This document shows, piece after piece, positions 25,174 to 34,736 of a stretch of 64,000 nucleotides of DNA. A model generated the notes under the pieces. The model did no database searches and was not told where the DNA came from. It saw only the letters and a list, made by a program, of their open reading frames with translations. Source of the DNA: Cytobacillus oceanisediminis. Lineage in GTDB: Bacteria; Bacillota; Bacilli; Bacillales; Cytobacillaceae. Location: NCBI RefSeq assembly GCF_003182355.1, contig NZ_QGTW01000007.1, positions 186,001-250,000 on the forward strand. The letters are read 5' to 3'. Made by a program: the position numbers and the translations under genes. Every line of letters starts with the position of its first letter. The stretch's first letter is position 1.

Positions 25174-25195
25174 AAAAAAGCCCCCGAAGGAGCTT
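25174..25195 (-). terminator. Terminator overlapping the yhdC-like stop
   Basis: Minus-strand AAGCTCC-TTC-GGGGGCTT followed by T residues; it begins within the stop codon. Confidence 0.78.
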
Positions 25196-25514
25196 ACTGC
25201 TGAATTTTTTGTTCTGCTGTTAAGCTGACCAGTTTATTATCTTCCAGACTATGGGTCACTTTTACCAGCACGGTTACCGGCTTGCCATCTTCTTTTACTG
25301 TGAAAGTAAAGGTATCTGTTACTTCTGTTTCAGATACTTTCTGCCTTCCGCCATACTGGTAATCCACCACTTCTTCTCCTGGGTAATCTTCCTTTACAAC
25401 CGTGATGGCAATTCGTCCATATTTTTCATAGTCAGGCTTTTGGACTGCTCCTGCCAATGAGCTTCCTCCTGCCAATAAGCATAGCATCATCAGGATTGAT
25501 AAGATTTGTTTCAT
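25194..25514 (-). CDS. yhdC: DUF3889 exported protein (YhdC-like)
   Basis: 106 aa. Signal peptide MKQILSILMMLCLLAGG with SLAGA cleavage region; mature DUF3889 domain (YEKYGRIAITVVKEDYPGEE, VVDYQYGGRQKV). Function unknown. ATG 25514 has GGAGG 5 nt upstream; the longer frame to 25598 lacks a site. Synteny with yhdA-yhdB-yhdC supports the name. Confidence 0.85.
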   Translation of the reverse strand: MKQILSILMMLCLLAGGSSLAGAVQKPDYEKYGRIAITVVKEDYPGEEVVDYQYGGRQKVSETEVTDTFTFTVKEDGKPVTVLVKVTHSLEDNKLVSLTAEQKIQQ

Positions 25515-25718
25515 GTTAGCCTCCATTCTTTTTGTCATTAGGATTATTTTTCGCTTTGCCAATATTTTTATGTATTCTTTAATTGCGATCCACCGCAAAT
25601 CATTATACAGGTAAAAGATGATAACCCTTTAAAATCAACAAGTCCAAGATTTACTGCGAAATAAATTTCATCTTCATCGCAAACTAAAATCAACTCCTGA
25701 AAGAGGAGGCAAGGACAA

Positions 25719-25973
25719 ATGAATAAAGTGGATTATGATCGTGCGTTATACTATACGCACCGATCTGAATGGGATAACTTGTTAATACTGATGGTCAGGA
25801 CAGAAGATCAGTTCCTTTCGAAGAAAATTGAACATTTTCTTCATGCTTATAATTTTGAAAAAGACTATACAGTCATTGAGAAACATTTATATTCTTTACT
25901 AAGATACATCGACCATGCCAACGAATTATCGGAAGAACAGCTGCCAGATGCTTCTTTTTATGAAATAACTTAA
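25719..25973 (+). CDS. yhdB: YhdB-like small protein
   Basis: 84 aa, soluble. MNKVDYDRALYYTHRSEWDN, LLILMVRTEDQFLSKKIEHF and an acidic tail resemble B. subtilis YhdB as I recall it; function unknown. AGAGGAGG precedes ATG 25719. Position between the yhdC and yhdA (azoreductase) homologues agrees with the B. subtilis order. Confidence 0.8.
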   Translation: MNKVDYDRALYYTHRSEWDNLLILMVRTEDQFLSKKIEHFLHAYNFEKDYTVIEKHLYSLLRYIDHANELSEEQLPDASFYEIT

Positions 25974-26003
25974 AACCTAAACCAAACGAATTCCACCAAT
26001 AAA

Positions 26004-26032
26004 AAAACACGGATCGCAATGATCCGTGTTTT
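26004..26032. terminator. Terminator between convergent yhdB and yhdA
   Basis: ACACGGATC-GCAAT-GATCCGTGT stem with A-rich left and T-rich right flank; usable on both strands. Confidence 0.88.
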
Positions 26033-26044
26033 CATTTATCTTCC

Positions 26045-26581
26045 TTAGTTTATTTCCTGCTTTATCTGCTTATAAGCTTTCATATATACCTGAAGCTCCA
26101 GTATGAGCGATTCGACTAAATTGGCCGGGTCTTCATATAGCCCGTCATTTTCATAATCGAAACAGTGGGGATCAAGCACAAGCTGCTTTGGAATGACATT
26201 CGCATAAACGCCCCTGCCGGCAATCCTCATATTATTAAGGGCATTAATCCCTCCTTTTCCGCCGCCTGCTACAACGAGCAAACCGACTGGCTTATGGGCA
26301 AATTGTTCACTTCCCAGAAAATCGAGGGTATTTTTTAACGCACCACTCATGGCGCTGTGGTATTCAGGGGAAGCTAAAATGACTCCGTCTGATTCTGCAA
26401 TCTGCTGGCGCAGCTTTTTAACCGCTGGCAGCTGATATTGTTCCTCAGTTCCATTATATAAAGGAATTTCTCCCAGGCTTAAATCAATAAGCTCTGCATT
26501 ATATTTTCTTGCAATATATCGTGAGGCAATCCCCGTTCTGCCTTTTTGTCTTGGGCTGCCGTTTATAATTGTAAGCTTCAT
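26045..26581 (-). CDS. azr: NADPH-dependent FMN reductase (YhdA/Azr-like)
   Basis: 178 aa flavodoxin-like fold. FMN phosphate loop NGSPRQKGRTGIAS, and SPEYHSAMSGALKNTLDFLG, the conserved second FMN segment. Reduces FMN, azo compounds or quinones with NADPH. Single gene; size and signature match B. subtilis azoreductase YhdA. Confidence 0.9.
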   Translation of the reverse strand: MKLTIINGSPRQKGRTGIASRYIARKYNAELIDLSLGEIPLYNGTEEQYQLPAVKKLRQQIAESDGVILASPEYHSAMSGALKNTLDFLGSEQFAHKPVGLLVVAGGGKGGINALNNMRIAGRGVYANVIPKQLVLDPHCFDYENDGLYEDPANLVESLILELQVYMKAYKQIKQEIN

Positions 26582-26723
26582 GATAAACTCTCCTTTAAAA
26601 TACTATCTACTATTAGTATATAGAGCCATGGCGTTTTTAACATCGTCAGTATGAATGAGTTTTCCGATTTTTCTTTAGGACTAATTCAGTAAGTGCTTTG
26701 TAAGACTTTAGGATGAGACCTGG

Positions 26724-27374
26724 TCATTTATTTCCTTCTGCAAGGCCGTTTCGAACTGCGTACAGCGCGGCTTGTGTTCTGTCTGCCAGCTCCAGTTTGG
26801 ACAGAAGATTGGAGACATGGGTTTTAACTGTTTTTTCAGTTATATAAAGAGATGAAGCAATCTCTTTATTGCTTTTTCCTTTAGCAATTTCCCCCAGAAC
26901 CTCCATCTCCCTTTTTGTAAGCTCATCAATCGGTTTTCTTTCTGTACTGTTTTTATTCGTTAAATGTGTGAGCAAATGGGAGGTTGCTTTCGGATGAAGC
27001 TGATTCTCCCCTTTCATAAGCTGCATAATAGCCTGAACCAGACCATCAGGCTCAATGTCTTTAAGCTGATACCCCGAAGCTCCTGCTTCAATAGCCGGGA
27101 TAACATGATCTTGATCAGAAAAGCTTGTCAGAATCATGATTTTCACATCGGGATACTTCTTTTTAATCTCCCGTGTTGCTTCTATTCCGTTCATAACAGG
27201 CATATCCAAATCCATTAGTACGACATCAGGCTTATTTGTTTTAATTAATTCCACAGCTTCAAGACCGTTTTTTGCCTCGCCGGCAATTTCTATTTCCGGC
27301 TGTGTTTTTAGAAAAAAAACTAGCCCTCTCCTTACTACATGATGATCGTCCGCAATTAAAACCCGAATGGCCAT
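26724..27374 (-). CDS. yhcZ: NarL/LuxR-type response regulator (YhcZ-like)
   Basis: 216 aa. Receiver with IADDHHVVRRGL, phospho-acceptor Asp in VVLMDLDMPVMNG and Lys in YQLKD, then a LuxR helix-turn-helix (LTKREMEVLGEIAKGKSNKEI, TEKTVKTHVSNLLSKL). Starts one base after the kinase gene stop, i.e. a tight operon with yhcY. Confidence 0.93.
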   Translation of the reverse strand: MAIRVLIADDHHVVRRGLVFFLKTQPEIEIAGEAKNGLEAVELIKTNKPDVVLMDLDMPVMNGIEATREIKKKYPDVKIMILTSFSDQDHVIPAIEAGASGYQLKDIEPDGLVQAIMQLMKGENQLHPKATSHLLTHLTNKNSTERKPIDELTKREMEVLGEIAKGKSNKEIASSLYITEKTVKTHVSNLLSKLELADRTQAALYAVRNGLAEGNK

Positions 27375-28508
27375 TTATTTCCCTCCCTTTTTAAATGGAA
27401 TCATAATTTCGATTTTCGTTCCTTCATCAGGTCCTGTGTCTAACACAAAAGTTCCATTTAATGCTTCAGCCCGGTTTTTCATGCTTTTCAGGCCAAGCGA
27501 AGGGATTTCGTTGTTCCAGCTGTAATGAAAACCCCTGCCACAATCGGAAATCACCATTATTACTTTTTCGTCTTCCACTGTCAGCGTTATCTCTGCTGTT
27601 GACTGGCCTGAATGTTTCTTGCAATTGGCCAATGCTTCCTGTCCAATTCGCCAAAGTGTCTCTTCTACTTTTCCAGGCAGGGAAATGACGCCGTTAACTT
27701 TTGATGTAAGCTTGAGGCCAAGCATTTGGCTGTAGCCCTGCATGGCACAGATAATGCCATTTTCAAGCCCCCTCGGTTTCAGCTGCCATATTAGCGCCCT
27801 CATCTCGCTCAAAGCTTCCTGGGCAAGGTCCTGCATGTAGGAGAAGGTCTCCTTTACTTCGGAATCCCTAGCCATCTCGGCTCCTCCCCTTGCTGTTAAG
27901 CTTAAGGAAAATAGGAGCTGGTTCACTGAATCATGAAGATCTCGAGCCAGCCTGTTCCTTTCTCCTGCAAGGGCTGTTTCCTGCTCAAGCTGTGTAAGTT
28001 TAATTCTTTTTAGAGCTGTTCCTATTTGAAAAGCAATGGATTCCAACAATGCTAGCTCCTCGGGCTCAAAATGCGTTTTTTCGGGTGAGCCAATATTAAG
28101 GATTCCAAACTTTTCATCACCCGCTCTAAGCGGAACGGAAGCATGATGGGTAAGTCCATTTGTATCATTTCTTTGCACGGCAATTGCATCTTCTATCCTT
28201 TTGCATTCAATGATGTTGGAAGCCTTATTTAATCTGCCGTCATTATACCGGTCGATACACCAGCAGCCGCCTCTGCACATGGGTTTAAAGCTATTCCTTG
28301 AAAGAGCCGGGGGTAATTTTTCCTCCGCAGCCAGACGGAATTCACCTTGATCATCAATAAGAAACACCCAGCCGGTATCAAGGCCGGTAATATGGAGCAA
28401 TTTTTGAAGTACCTCTTTTAGGAGGGCATCAATTTCGGTTCCTTCATTTAAAAGTTCCGCGATTTCTTTTAAGATTCTGATTTCAGATTGCCTCTTTTCC
28501 CCTGCCAC
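27375..28508 (-). CDS. yhcY: GAF-domain sensor histidine kinase (YhcY-like)
   Basis: 377 aa, cytoplasmic: no membrane helix. GAF domain about 20-160 with a Cys-rich insertion (PMCRGGCWCIDRY and NIIECKRIEDA), HisKA_3 with ERNRLARDLHDSVNQLLFSL (His acceptor), and a degenerate HATPase_c (DCGRGF, LGLKSMKNRAEAL). Four Cys in the GAF domain suggest redox or metal sensing (inference). Start is GTG 28508, behind GGGGGAT. Pairs with YhcZ directly downstream. Confidence 0.92.
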   Translation of the reverse strand: MAGEKRQSEIRILKEIAELLNEGTEIDALLKEVLQKLLHITGLDTGWVFLIDDQGEFRLAAEEKLPPALSRNSFKPMCRGGCWCIDRYNDGRLNKASNIIECKRIEDAIAVQRNDTNGLTHHASVPLRAGDEKFGILNIGSPEKTHFEPEELALLESIAFQIGTALKRIKLTQLEQETALAGERNRLARDLHDSVNQLLFSLSLTARGGAEMARDSEVKETFSYMQDLAQEALSEMRALIWQLKPRGLENGIICAMQGYSQMLGLKLTSKVNGVISLPGKVEETLWRIGQEALANCKKHSGQSTAEITLTVEDEKVIMVISDCGRGFHYSWNNEIPSLGLKSMKNRAEALNGTFVLDTGPDEGTKIEIMIPFKKGGK

Positions 28509-28629
28509 CCTTATCCCCCTTTTGAAAAGATTGAATATGTTCTTATATTATATAACTTCTTTTCCTCCCCTTCCTTGGCAATTGGAAGGAAGTATTCTAC
28601 GACTAAAGTTGTACCTTTACAAATAAATA

Positions 28630-28868
28630 AAGGCAATGTTAAATCAGATTGTTGATTTTGGCACCCTGCAGATTGGAGCAGAAGGCGCGAGATCCTCCAA
28701 AAAGCATTCACATTTTCTTCGTGCATTGCTTATTCAAGGATGCTGATTCAATGTCCTGCAGGAAAGCGAGTCAAAGGGTGACTCCACAGGCGACATGAAC
28801 CAGGGAGCTTCGGACCGCCCTCGGTTCGCTGAGTTCCAGAGCGGAAATCAACATTTTAACAGAGCCAA
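28630..28868 (-). repeat. Dispersed repeat family A, copy 3 (inverted)
   Basis: Reads as copy 1 on the opposite strand: GGCAATGTTAAATCAG, GTTGATTTTGGCACCCTG, GATTGGAGCAGAAGGCG, GCATTGCTTATTCAAGGATG, AGCGGAAATCAACATTTTAA, CAGAGCC. It fills the gap 28509-28907 between yhcY and the SDR gene. Confidence 0.78.
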
Positions 28869-28900
28869 AATAAAACACCGAAGAGGAAGCCTCTGCGGTG
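28866..28900 (-). terminator. Terminator of the SDR gene
   Basis: Minus-strand CACCGCAGAGG-CTT-CCTCTTCGGTG (one mismatch) followed by TTTTATTTT. Confidence 0.82.
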
Positions 28901-28907
28901 CAGTATT

Positions 28908-29633
28908 TTATGCGATTGGATAGTCCTGAACAAAAGGATGAAGAACGATCTCATCAATCATCATATGCTTAGGCGCAGAAGCCATATAAACAACGGCATT
29001 TGCAATATCCTCAACCTTCAGCCAATCCTTTTTCTCTTCAAGCCCCTGCTCGGATTCCGCAAAATATGTATCTACCATGCCAGGGTTTATGGTCCCGACA
29101 CGGATGCCGTATTTCCTTACCTCCTGAGCCAAAGAACCCGAAAAGCCTTGAACAGCATATTTTGTTGCAGTATAGGCTGATCCATTTGGGATCGTATATC
29201 GGGCCACATCTGAAGAAATGGTAATAATCGTACCGGATTTCTGTTCTTTCATATAAGGCAGAACAGATTTACTGCCGAGAAATACTCCCTGGACATTAAC
29301 TTCGAAGACTTTTTTCCATTCTTCAAGGGTGGTTTCATCAACCTGCTTAAAGAAGCCTACACCTGCATTGTTTACAAGCAGATCAATTTGTTTGTATTCC
29401 TGAAGTGTTCTTTCGACAACTTCCTTTACTTGAGATTCATTTGATATATCCGCCTGTATCGGCAGTACATCGGCAAAACCTTTTCTTTTTATATCATCAG
29501 CAGATTTATGGATATCCTCTGAGCTTCCAATTACAGAGAGCTTCATCCCCTGCTCAGCCAGCTTGATAGCAATCCCTTTTCCGATTCCTCTTGAAGCACC
29601 TGTTACGATTGCTACTTGTCCTTTTAACATCAT
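28908..29633 (-). CDS. Short-chain dehydrogenase/reductase
   Basis: 241 aa Rossmann fold. Cofactor motif TGASRGIG, NNAG, and catalytic Ser plus YxxxK (ISSDVAR; YTATKYA). NADP(H) is likely from the Arg after TGAS. Substrate unknown; closest in pattern to FabG-like 3-oxoacyl reductases and general SDRs. Transcribed in the same direction as pgcA upstream, 46 bp after it, so possibly one unit. Confidence 0.9.
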   Translation of the reverse strand: MMLKGQVAIVTGASRGIGKGIAIKLAEQGMKLSVIGSSEDIHKSADDIKRKGFADVLPIQADISNESQVKEVVERTLQEYKQIDLLVNNAGVGFFKQVDETTLEEWKKVFEVNVQGVFLGSKSVLPYMKEQKSGTIITISSDVARYTIPNGSAYTATKYAVQGFSGSLAQEVRKYGIRVGTINPGMVDTYFAESEQGLEEKKDWLKVEDIANAVVYMASAPKHMMIDEIVLHPFVQDYPIA

Positions 29634-29679
29634 ATCTTCCTTTCAGCATTATGCATATCTGGATGTTTTTGTTAACTAA

Positions 29680-31428
29680 TTACTTTGCAAGAGATGAATT
29701 GCCCATTCGTTCTTCTACGATTTCCATAAACGCTTTTTCAACAGATTGGAGCTTTTGCTTGCTTTCATCCAAAGAAGAAGCGTTAATGCCAAAATAGAAT
29801 TTTATCTTCGGCTCTGTTCCTGAAGGCCTTAGGCAGATCCATGTACCATCTTCAAAGAAATATTTAATGACATTTGATTTTGGCAGATCAATACTTTTTT
29901 CAACTCCGCCGGTTTCCATCCTGATTCCTGTTAAATAATCTTCTACAGCCTGGACCTTCTTGCTTCCCAGCTCTTTAAGCGGGTTGGCACGGAAGGAAGC
30001 AAGAGTCTGCTGAATCTGTTCTGCTCCTTCAATCCCTTTTAAAGTCACGGAGCGTAAACCTTCAAGGAAGTATCCATACTTGTCAAAAAGGTTGAGAAGC
30101 GCGTCGTAGAGAGACATGCCTTTCTTTTTATAAAAAGCCGCCATTTCTGCTGCAAGCAAAGCTGCCTGAACCGCATCTTTATCTCTGGCGAAATCACCAA
30201 TTAAATAGCCATAGCTTTCTTCATATCCAAACAGGAATTCATATTTGCCCGACTCTTCATATTCCTTGATTTTCTCGGCGATAAACTTAAAGCCGGTCAG
30301 GACATCAATGGTTTCAACTCCAAAAGATGAGGCAACCCTGCGGCCAAATTCAGAAGTAACTATGGTTTTAAGCATGATGCCATTGGCAGGAAGAGTATTC
30401 TTTTCCTTTTTCTGCGATAAAATATAGTGCAGCAGCAGGGCGCCAGTCTGATTGCCTGTCAAAAGAACATATTCTCCATCTTTGTTTCTGGCAGCAATGC
30501 CAAGGCGGTCTGCATCAGGATCTGTCGCAATTAAAATATCCGCATCGGTTTCTTTCCCATCCCTCATAGCAAGTTCAAATGCTGATGTTTCTTCAGGATT
30601 AGGGCTTTTTACGGTGGAAAATTGCGGATCTGGCAGCTCCTGTTCCTTTACTACATGGACATTTTTATAATTTAATGCTGATAAAGCCTCTCTTACTGGC
30701 TTGTTGGCTGTTCCGTGAAGCGGCGTAAAAACGATGTTTAAATCGGTTTCATCACCAATCGAAGGGTTCTCGGATATTGTGAACAGCTGCTGCTGATAGG
30801 CTTGATCAACCGTCTTGCCAATCATGGTGATTAGCCCTTTTTCCTTTAACTCCTCCTCATCCATTATTTCGATCATCAGTTCATTTTCTATTTCATTTAC
30901 TTTGCTGATGACAATATCCGCTTCTGCAGGCGGAAGCTGTGCACCGTCGGAACCATATACCTTATATCCATTATATTCAGGCGGATTATGGCTCGCTGTA
31001 ATGACAATTCCCGCGTAGGCATACAAATATCGAACTGCAAATGATAATTCTGGAGTAGGGCGCAATTCCTCAAACACATATGTCTGAATACCCCTTGAAG
31101 CAAGGGTTTTCGCAGCCTCCATGGCGAATTCTGGAGACATATGGCGGGAATCATATGCGATCGCTACTCCCCTGTTCTTTGCTTCCAAACCATTTTCTTC
31201 TATGTACGCGGCCAGTCCCGCAGATGCTTTCCGGACTGTATATAAATTCATGCGGTTTGTTCCAGGCCCAATTTCGCCTCTCATACCGCCTGTACCGAAT
31301 TCCAGCCCTTTATAAAATGCCTCTTCTAGGAGTTTTTCATCTCCCTGCAGGCTTTGCAGCTGTTTTAGTAATTCGCTGTCCAAATTTTCATGATTAACCC
31401 ATCTTTCTGCAGCTGTTTTCCATTCCAT
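29680..31428 (-). CDS. pgcA: Phosphoglucomutase/phosphomannomutase PgcA
   Basis: About 582 aa alpha-D-phosphohexomutase with all four signatures: catalytic serine loop [15 protein letters not shown], metal loop [12 protein letters not shown], sugar loop [11 protein letters not shown], and phosphate loop [14 protein letters not shown]. Converts glucose-6-P to glucose-1-P for UDP-glucose, glucolipid and wall teichoic acid synthesis. ATG 31428 has GGGAGG upstream; the longer start at 31443 is part of that site. Confidence 0.96.
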   Translation of the reverse strand: MEWKTAAERWVNHENLDSELLKQLQSLQGDEKLLEEAFYKGLEFGTGGMRGEIGPGTNRMNLYTVRKASAGLAAYIEENGLEAKNRGVAIAYDSRHMSPEFAMEAAKTLASRGIQTYVFEELRPTPELSFAVRYLYAYAGIVITASHNPPEYNGYKVYGSDGAQLPPAEADIVISKVNEIENELMIEIMDEEELKEKGLITMIGKTVDQAYQQQLFTISENPSIGDETDLNIVFTPLHGTANKPVREALSALNYKNVHVVKEQELPDPQFSTVKSPNPEETSAFELAMRDGKETDADILIATDPDADRLGIAARNKDGEYVLLTGNQTGALLLHYILSQKKEKNTLPANGIMLKTIVTSEFGRRVASSFGVETIDVLTGFKFIAEKIKEYEESGKYEFLFGYEESYGYLIGDFARDKDAVQAALLAAEMAAFYKKKGMSLYDALLNLFDKYGYFLEGLRSVTLKGIEGAEQIQQTLASFRANPLKELGSKKVQAVEDYLTGIRMETGGVEKSIDLPKSNVIKYFFEDGTWICLRPSGTEPKIKFYFGINASSLDESKQKLQSVEKAFMEIVEERMGNSSLAK

Positions 31429-31574
31429 CGTTTGACCTCCCAATTCTGCCTTCTATTACCCTTTTCGATTTAAAAATTGATTTTCCTCTCAAAAACATCC
31501 GTGTTATTTTGACAAATTTCACGCTTTACAGTATGTATGGATTGATTTTAGGATAACTCTCTAAGAGAATAAGA

Positions 31575-31607
31575 AAAGCAGCTAAAGCCCCGTGCTTTTG
31601 CCGCTTC
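31575..31607 (-). terminator. Probable terminator of yhcX
   Basis: Minus-strand hairpin AAGCGGC...GCTGCTT with a loose loop, then TTTTCTTATT. Weaker than others here. Confidence 0.45.
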
Positions 31608-31616
31608 TCTTCTATG

Positions 31617-33155
31617 TTACTTTTTATATTTAATGCTGTAAATATCATGGCGGCGGTCCTTTAATTGGCGGACAGTTCCATCCTGCCTTTGGCGCCTTAG
31701 TATTTCAAGATCTACATCCCCAATCAGCACCATTTCAATATTGGGATTGGTTTCACCTACTACACCATCTCTTGCAAATTCAAAGTCTGATGGAGCAAAA
31801 ATCCCTGACTGTGCATATTGAATATCCATGTTTTCCGTTTGCGGCAAATTGCCGACAGTCCCGGATATAACTGTATAAATCTGGTTTTCAACTGCTCTTG
31901 CCTGGGCACAGTACCGGACCCGTAAGTAGCCTTGACGGTCTTCTGTACAGAAAGGCGTAAAAATGATTTTTGCTCCTTTATCTGTCGCAATTCTCGCAAG
32001 CTCCGGAAATTCAATATCATAACAAATTTGAATGGCTATTTTTCCGCAATCGGTGTCGAATACCTTCACTTCGTCACCGCGGCTTATCCCCCACCATTTA
32101 CGCTCGTTTGGAGTAATATGGAGCTTGTATTGCTTTTCGATTGTTCCATCGCGGCGGAAAAGATAAGCAATGTTATAAATCTCATCATCGTCCTCTTTTA
32201 CGAAGTGGGAGCCGCCGATAATATTAATATTATACCTGACAGCCAAATCCGTAAATAACTCGATATATTCCTCTGTATACTCAGTCAGCTTACGGACTGC
32301 CAGGCTCGGCGAACGCTCATCCAAAAAGGACATGAGCTGGGTTGTGAAAATCTCCGGAAATACCGCAAAATCCGATCCGGCATCTGAAGCGACATCAGTG
32401 AAATATTCTACCTGGTGGGCAAATTCATCAAAGGAATTAATCTGCCTCATCAAGTACTGCACCACGCAAATACGGACAGGATAGCTCGTTTTATAAAAAC
32501 GTTTTGACATTGGGCGGTAGTCAACATTATTCCATTCCATCAATGTAGCATATTTATTTGACTGCACATCATCAGGCAAATAGTTTGGATTAATCCTCAT
32601 CAAGGTGAATCCATTTAGCAGCTGAAAGGATAAAACAGGATCATAAATTTTATGGAGAGATACTTCGTTTACATATTCCCTTGGACTCATTTCATTGGCA
32701 TATTTATGATAGTTCGGTATACGCCCGCCGATTATTATGCTTTTTAAATTCAGTGCCCTTACAAGTTCCTTCCTTTCCTCGTAAAGGCGATGGCCGATTT
32801 TCATTCTTCTGTAATCCGGATGCACCATTACCTCTATTCCATATAGGTTATAGCCTTCCGGGTTATGGTTGGTTATGTACCCTTTATCTGTCACATCATC
32901 CCAGGAATGGCGATCATCATATTCATCAAAGTTAATAATCAGGCTCGAACAGGAGCCAATAATTTCTCCATCATATTCTGCAACAAACTGGCCCTCCGGA
33001 AAAATCTCAAGATGGCTTTCCAAATGCTCTCGTTTCCATGGGTCCATTCCTGGAAAGCAAACCTCCTGAAGGGCAATGATATGATCAATATCTGTATGCC
33101 GGGTATTCCGGATAATCATTTTTTTCTCGAATTTCGTCAAATCTAGCTTTGTCAA
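31617..33155 (-). CDS. yhcX: GNAT - carbon-nitrogen hydrolase fusion (YhcX-like)
   Basis: About 512 aa. N-terminal GNAT acetyltransferase (VMVHPDYRRMKIGHRLYEER acetyl-CoA loop) fused to a C-terminal nitrilase-like domain with the Glu-Lys-Cys triad: FPEIFTTQ, YKLHITPNERKWW, and AIQICYDIEFPE. Probably acts on an amide- or acyl-amine metabolite; exact substrate unknown. The likely start is TTG 33155 (MTKLDLTKFEKK), with AAAGGAG about 10 nt upstream; a longer frame to 33212 exists. Length and order match B. subtilis YhcX. Confidence 0.92.
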   Translation of the reverse strand: MTKLDLTKFEKKMIIRNTRHTDIDHIIALQEVCFPGMDPWKREHLESHLEIFPEGQFVAEYDGEIIGSCSSLIINFDEYDDRHSWDDVTDKGYITNHNPEGYNLYGIEVMVHPDYRRMKIGHRLYEERKELVRALNLKSIIIGGRIPNYHKYANEMSPREYVNEVSLHKIYDPVLSFQLLNGFTLMRINPNYLPDDVQSNKYATLMEWNNVDYRPMSKRFYKTSYPVRICVVQYLMRQINSFDEFAHQVEYFTDVASDAGSDFAVFPEIFTTQLMSFLDERSPSLAVRKLTEYTEEYIELFTDLAVRYNINIIGGSHFVKEDDDEIYNIAYLFRRDGTIEKQYKLHITPNERKWWGISRGDEVKVFDTDCGKIAIQICYDIEFPELARIATDKGAKIIFTPFCTEDRQGYLRVRYCAQARAVENQIYTVISGTVGNLPQTENMDIQYAQSGIFAPSDFEFARDGVVGETNPNIEMVLIGDVDLEILRRQRQDGTVRQLKDRRHDIYSIKYKK

Positions 33156-33190
33156 TGATGGTGCACTCCTTTTGGTAAGTAATAAATAAA

Positions 33191-33472
33191 TTATCCCGAG
33201 TGCTGACCCCAAGGTTCAACATCTCCAGTGATATACAGTTCCTTTCCCTTTTTTACAGCATTCATAACGCCCTCTGAAATTTCTTTGTTCGTAAGCCATC
33301 TGGATCGCCCCTTTTCCATCCTAAAGCAAAGGATGACACGATTCCATTTCAGCTTATTGATTGATTCTAATTGGAATCCTTCTCTTGAAGCATGGCTTCC
33401 TTTTACTTCGTAAAGCTGGACAGGATTGTCCGATTTGCCCAGCCAGGATTTCAGCCATTCAAAGCTTTCCAT
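33191..33472 (-). CDS. Hypothetical 93-aa protein
   Basis: Reads MESFEWLKSWLGKSDNPVQL and ends DVEPWGQHSG; mixed alpha/beta composition, no signal peptide, no recognised family. No clear ribosome-binding site before ATG 33472, and the frame stays open upstream for 13 more codons to a TAA, so it may be the 3' part of a once longer gene. Lies just upstream of yhcX in the same direction. Confidence 0.5.
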   Translation of the reverse strand: MESFEWLKSWLGKSDNPVQLYEVKGSHASREGFQLESINKLKWNRVILCFRMEKGRSRWLTNKEISEGVMNAVKKGKELYITGDVEPWGQHSG

Positions 33473-33695
33473 TGCATCATTCGCATCCAGCAGATGCAGA
33501 GATTAACAGAGCCCCGTTAATAATTAAAGCATGCTTTGCCACTTGCTCACCTCTTATCTTACGTATTTTCCTTCCTATATATTTCTATACAGATGATCGA
33601 TATCTTTTTAAATTCTATTTTTTTTCGATGAATTCCACTGAATTATTCTATGTGAATGATTTTAGCAATTTCTAAATAAGGTCTGCGCAAGTTGA

Positions 33696-33725
33696 TTTAC
33701 ATTGTATGGCCAATAGCTTTATAAT
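33696..33725 (+). promoter_or_regulatory. Candidate SigA promoter of bdbC operon
   Basis: TTTACA (33696-33701), 18-bp spacer, TATAAT (33720-33725), 33 bp upstream of the bdbC start. Confidence 0.5.
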
Positions 33726-33757
33726 TTTTAGAGTACATATAACTTAAGGAGATCACT

Positions 33758-34195
33758 ATGGAGACAAAACAAAAAGACCGGCGGGAGAATTTGCTGTTTA
33801 CTGCTTGGGCAGTATCTATACTGGCAATGTTCGGCAGCCTATATTTTTCGGAAATTAGGCAGTATGAGCCCTGCGAGCTTTGCTGGTATCAAAGAATTAT
33901 GATGTATCCTTTTGCTGTTATACTTGGATTGGCTGTAATAAAGAAGGATTATCGGATCAGCCTTTATACGATGGTTTTATCGGCAGTTGGAGCAGGTACT
34001 TCCATCTACCATTATTCCATTCAAAAAATATCCTTTATGGCGGATCATGCTGCAACGTGCGGGAGAGTTCCATGTACAGGCCAATATATTAACTGGTTTG
34101 GATTTATTACGATTCCGTTTTTGGCTTTAATAGCTTTCATTATTATTTTTATTTGCAGTTATCTTGTCTGGAAGAACTCAAAGGAGGAGGCATAA
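33758..34195 (+). CDS. bdbC: Disulfide oxidoreductase BdbC (DsbB family)
   Basis: 145 aa, four membrane helices. Quinone-side Cys pair C-E-L-C in YEPCELCWYQR and the second pair in CGRVPCTGQY, in the DsbB order. Reoxidises a thioredoxin-like partner outside the membrane. The partner is encoded 2 nt downstream at 34197; the two form one operon. Confidence 0.94.
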   Translation: METKQKDRRENLLFTAWAVSILAMFGSLYFSEIRQYEPCELCWYQRIMMYPFAVILGLAVIKKDYRISLYTMVLSAVGAGTSIYHYSIQKISFMADHAATCGRVPCTGQYINWFGFITIPFLALIAFIIIFICSYLVWKNSKEEA

Positions 34196-34196
34196 A

Positions 34197-34667
34197 ATGA
34201 AAAAAGTCATTATTTTTCTCGCTGTGATCATTGCATTATTCGCAGCTGTAGGAATTCTAACCAAAATGCAAAATGAAGAAAAGGTTTCAGAGGACAACCC
34301 ATATGGCAAGGATACCCTTCATCCTGAAACGGTCGCACAGCTTGATGACCCGAACTACCAAAATATTATCCTCCCTGGGAAACTTGAGGAAAAATTAAAC
34401 AATAAGGAAGATGTAACAGTCTATTTCCATAGCCCTACTTGCCCGCATTGCCAGAGGACAACTCCTGTAGTGGCTCCGCTTGCAGAAGATATGGATATCG
34501 ATCTTGTCCAATTCAATCTGCTTGAGTTTGAAGACGGCTGGGACGATTATGGAATTACGGAAACTCCGACAATCGTACAATACAAAGACGGCAAAGAAGT
34601 AAAGAGGATTACAGGCTATCAGGAAAAAGCGGTGTTTGAACAGTGGTTTAATGAGAATACAAAATAA
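34197..34667 (+). CDS. Thioredoxin-like thiol oxidoreductase, membrane-anchored
   Basis: About 156 aa. N-terminal anchor (VIIFLAVIIALFAAVGIL), then a thioredoxin fold with active site CPHC in FHSPTCPHCQRTTP and the cis-Pro in TETPTIVQY. Acts outside the membrane as the dithiol partner of BdbC. Start ATG 34197, with GAGGAGG overlapping the bdbC 3' end. Confidence 0.92.
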   Translation: MKKVIIFLAVIIALFAAVGILTKMQNEEKVSEDNPYGKDTLHPETVAQLDDPNYQNIILPGKLEEKLNNKEDVTVYFHSPTCPHCQRTTPVVAPLAEDMDIDLVQFNLLEFEDGWDDYGITETPTIVQYKDGKEVKRITGYQEKAVFEQWFNENTK

Positions 34668-34700
34668 AACCGGAAGCACTGACCAGCATTTCCGTTAATT

Positions 34701-34736
34701 TAATAAAAACGCCTGCGGCTGCAGGCGTTTTTATTA
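34701..34736. terminator. Bidirectional terminator
   Basis: AATAAAAACGCCTGC-GGCT-GCAGGCGTTTTTATT, 15-bp arms, between convergent trx-like and yhcU-like genes. Confidence 0.94.
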
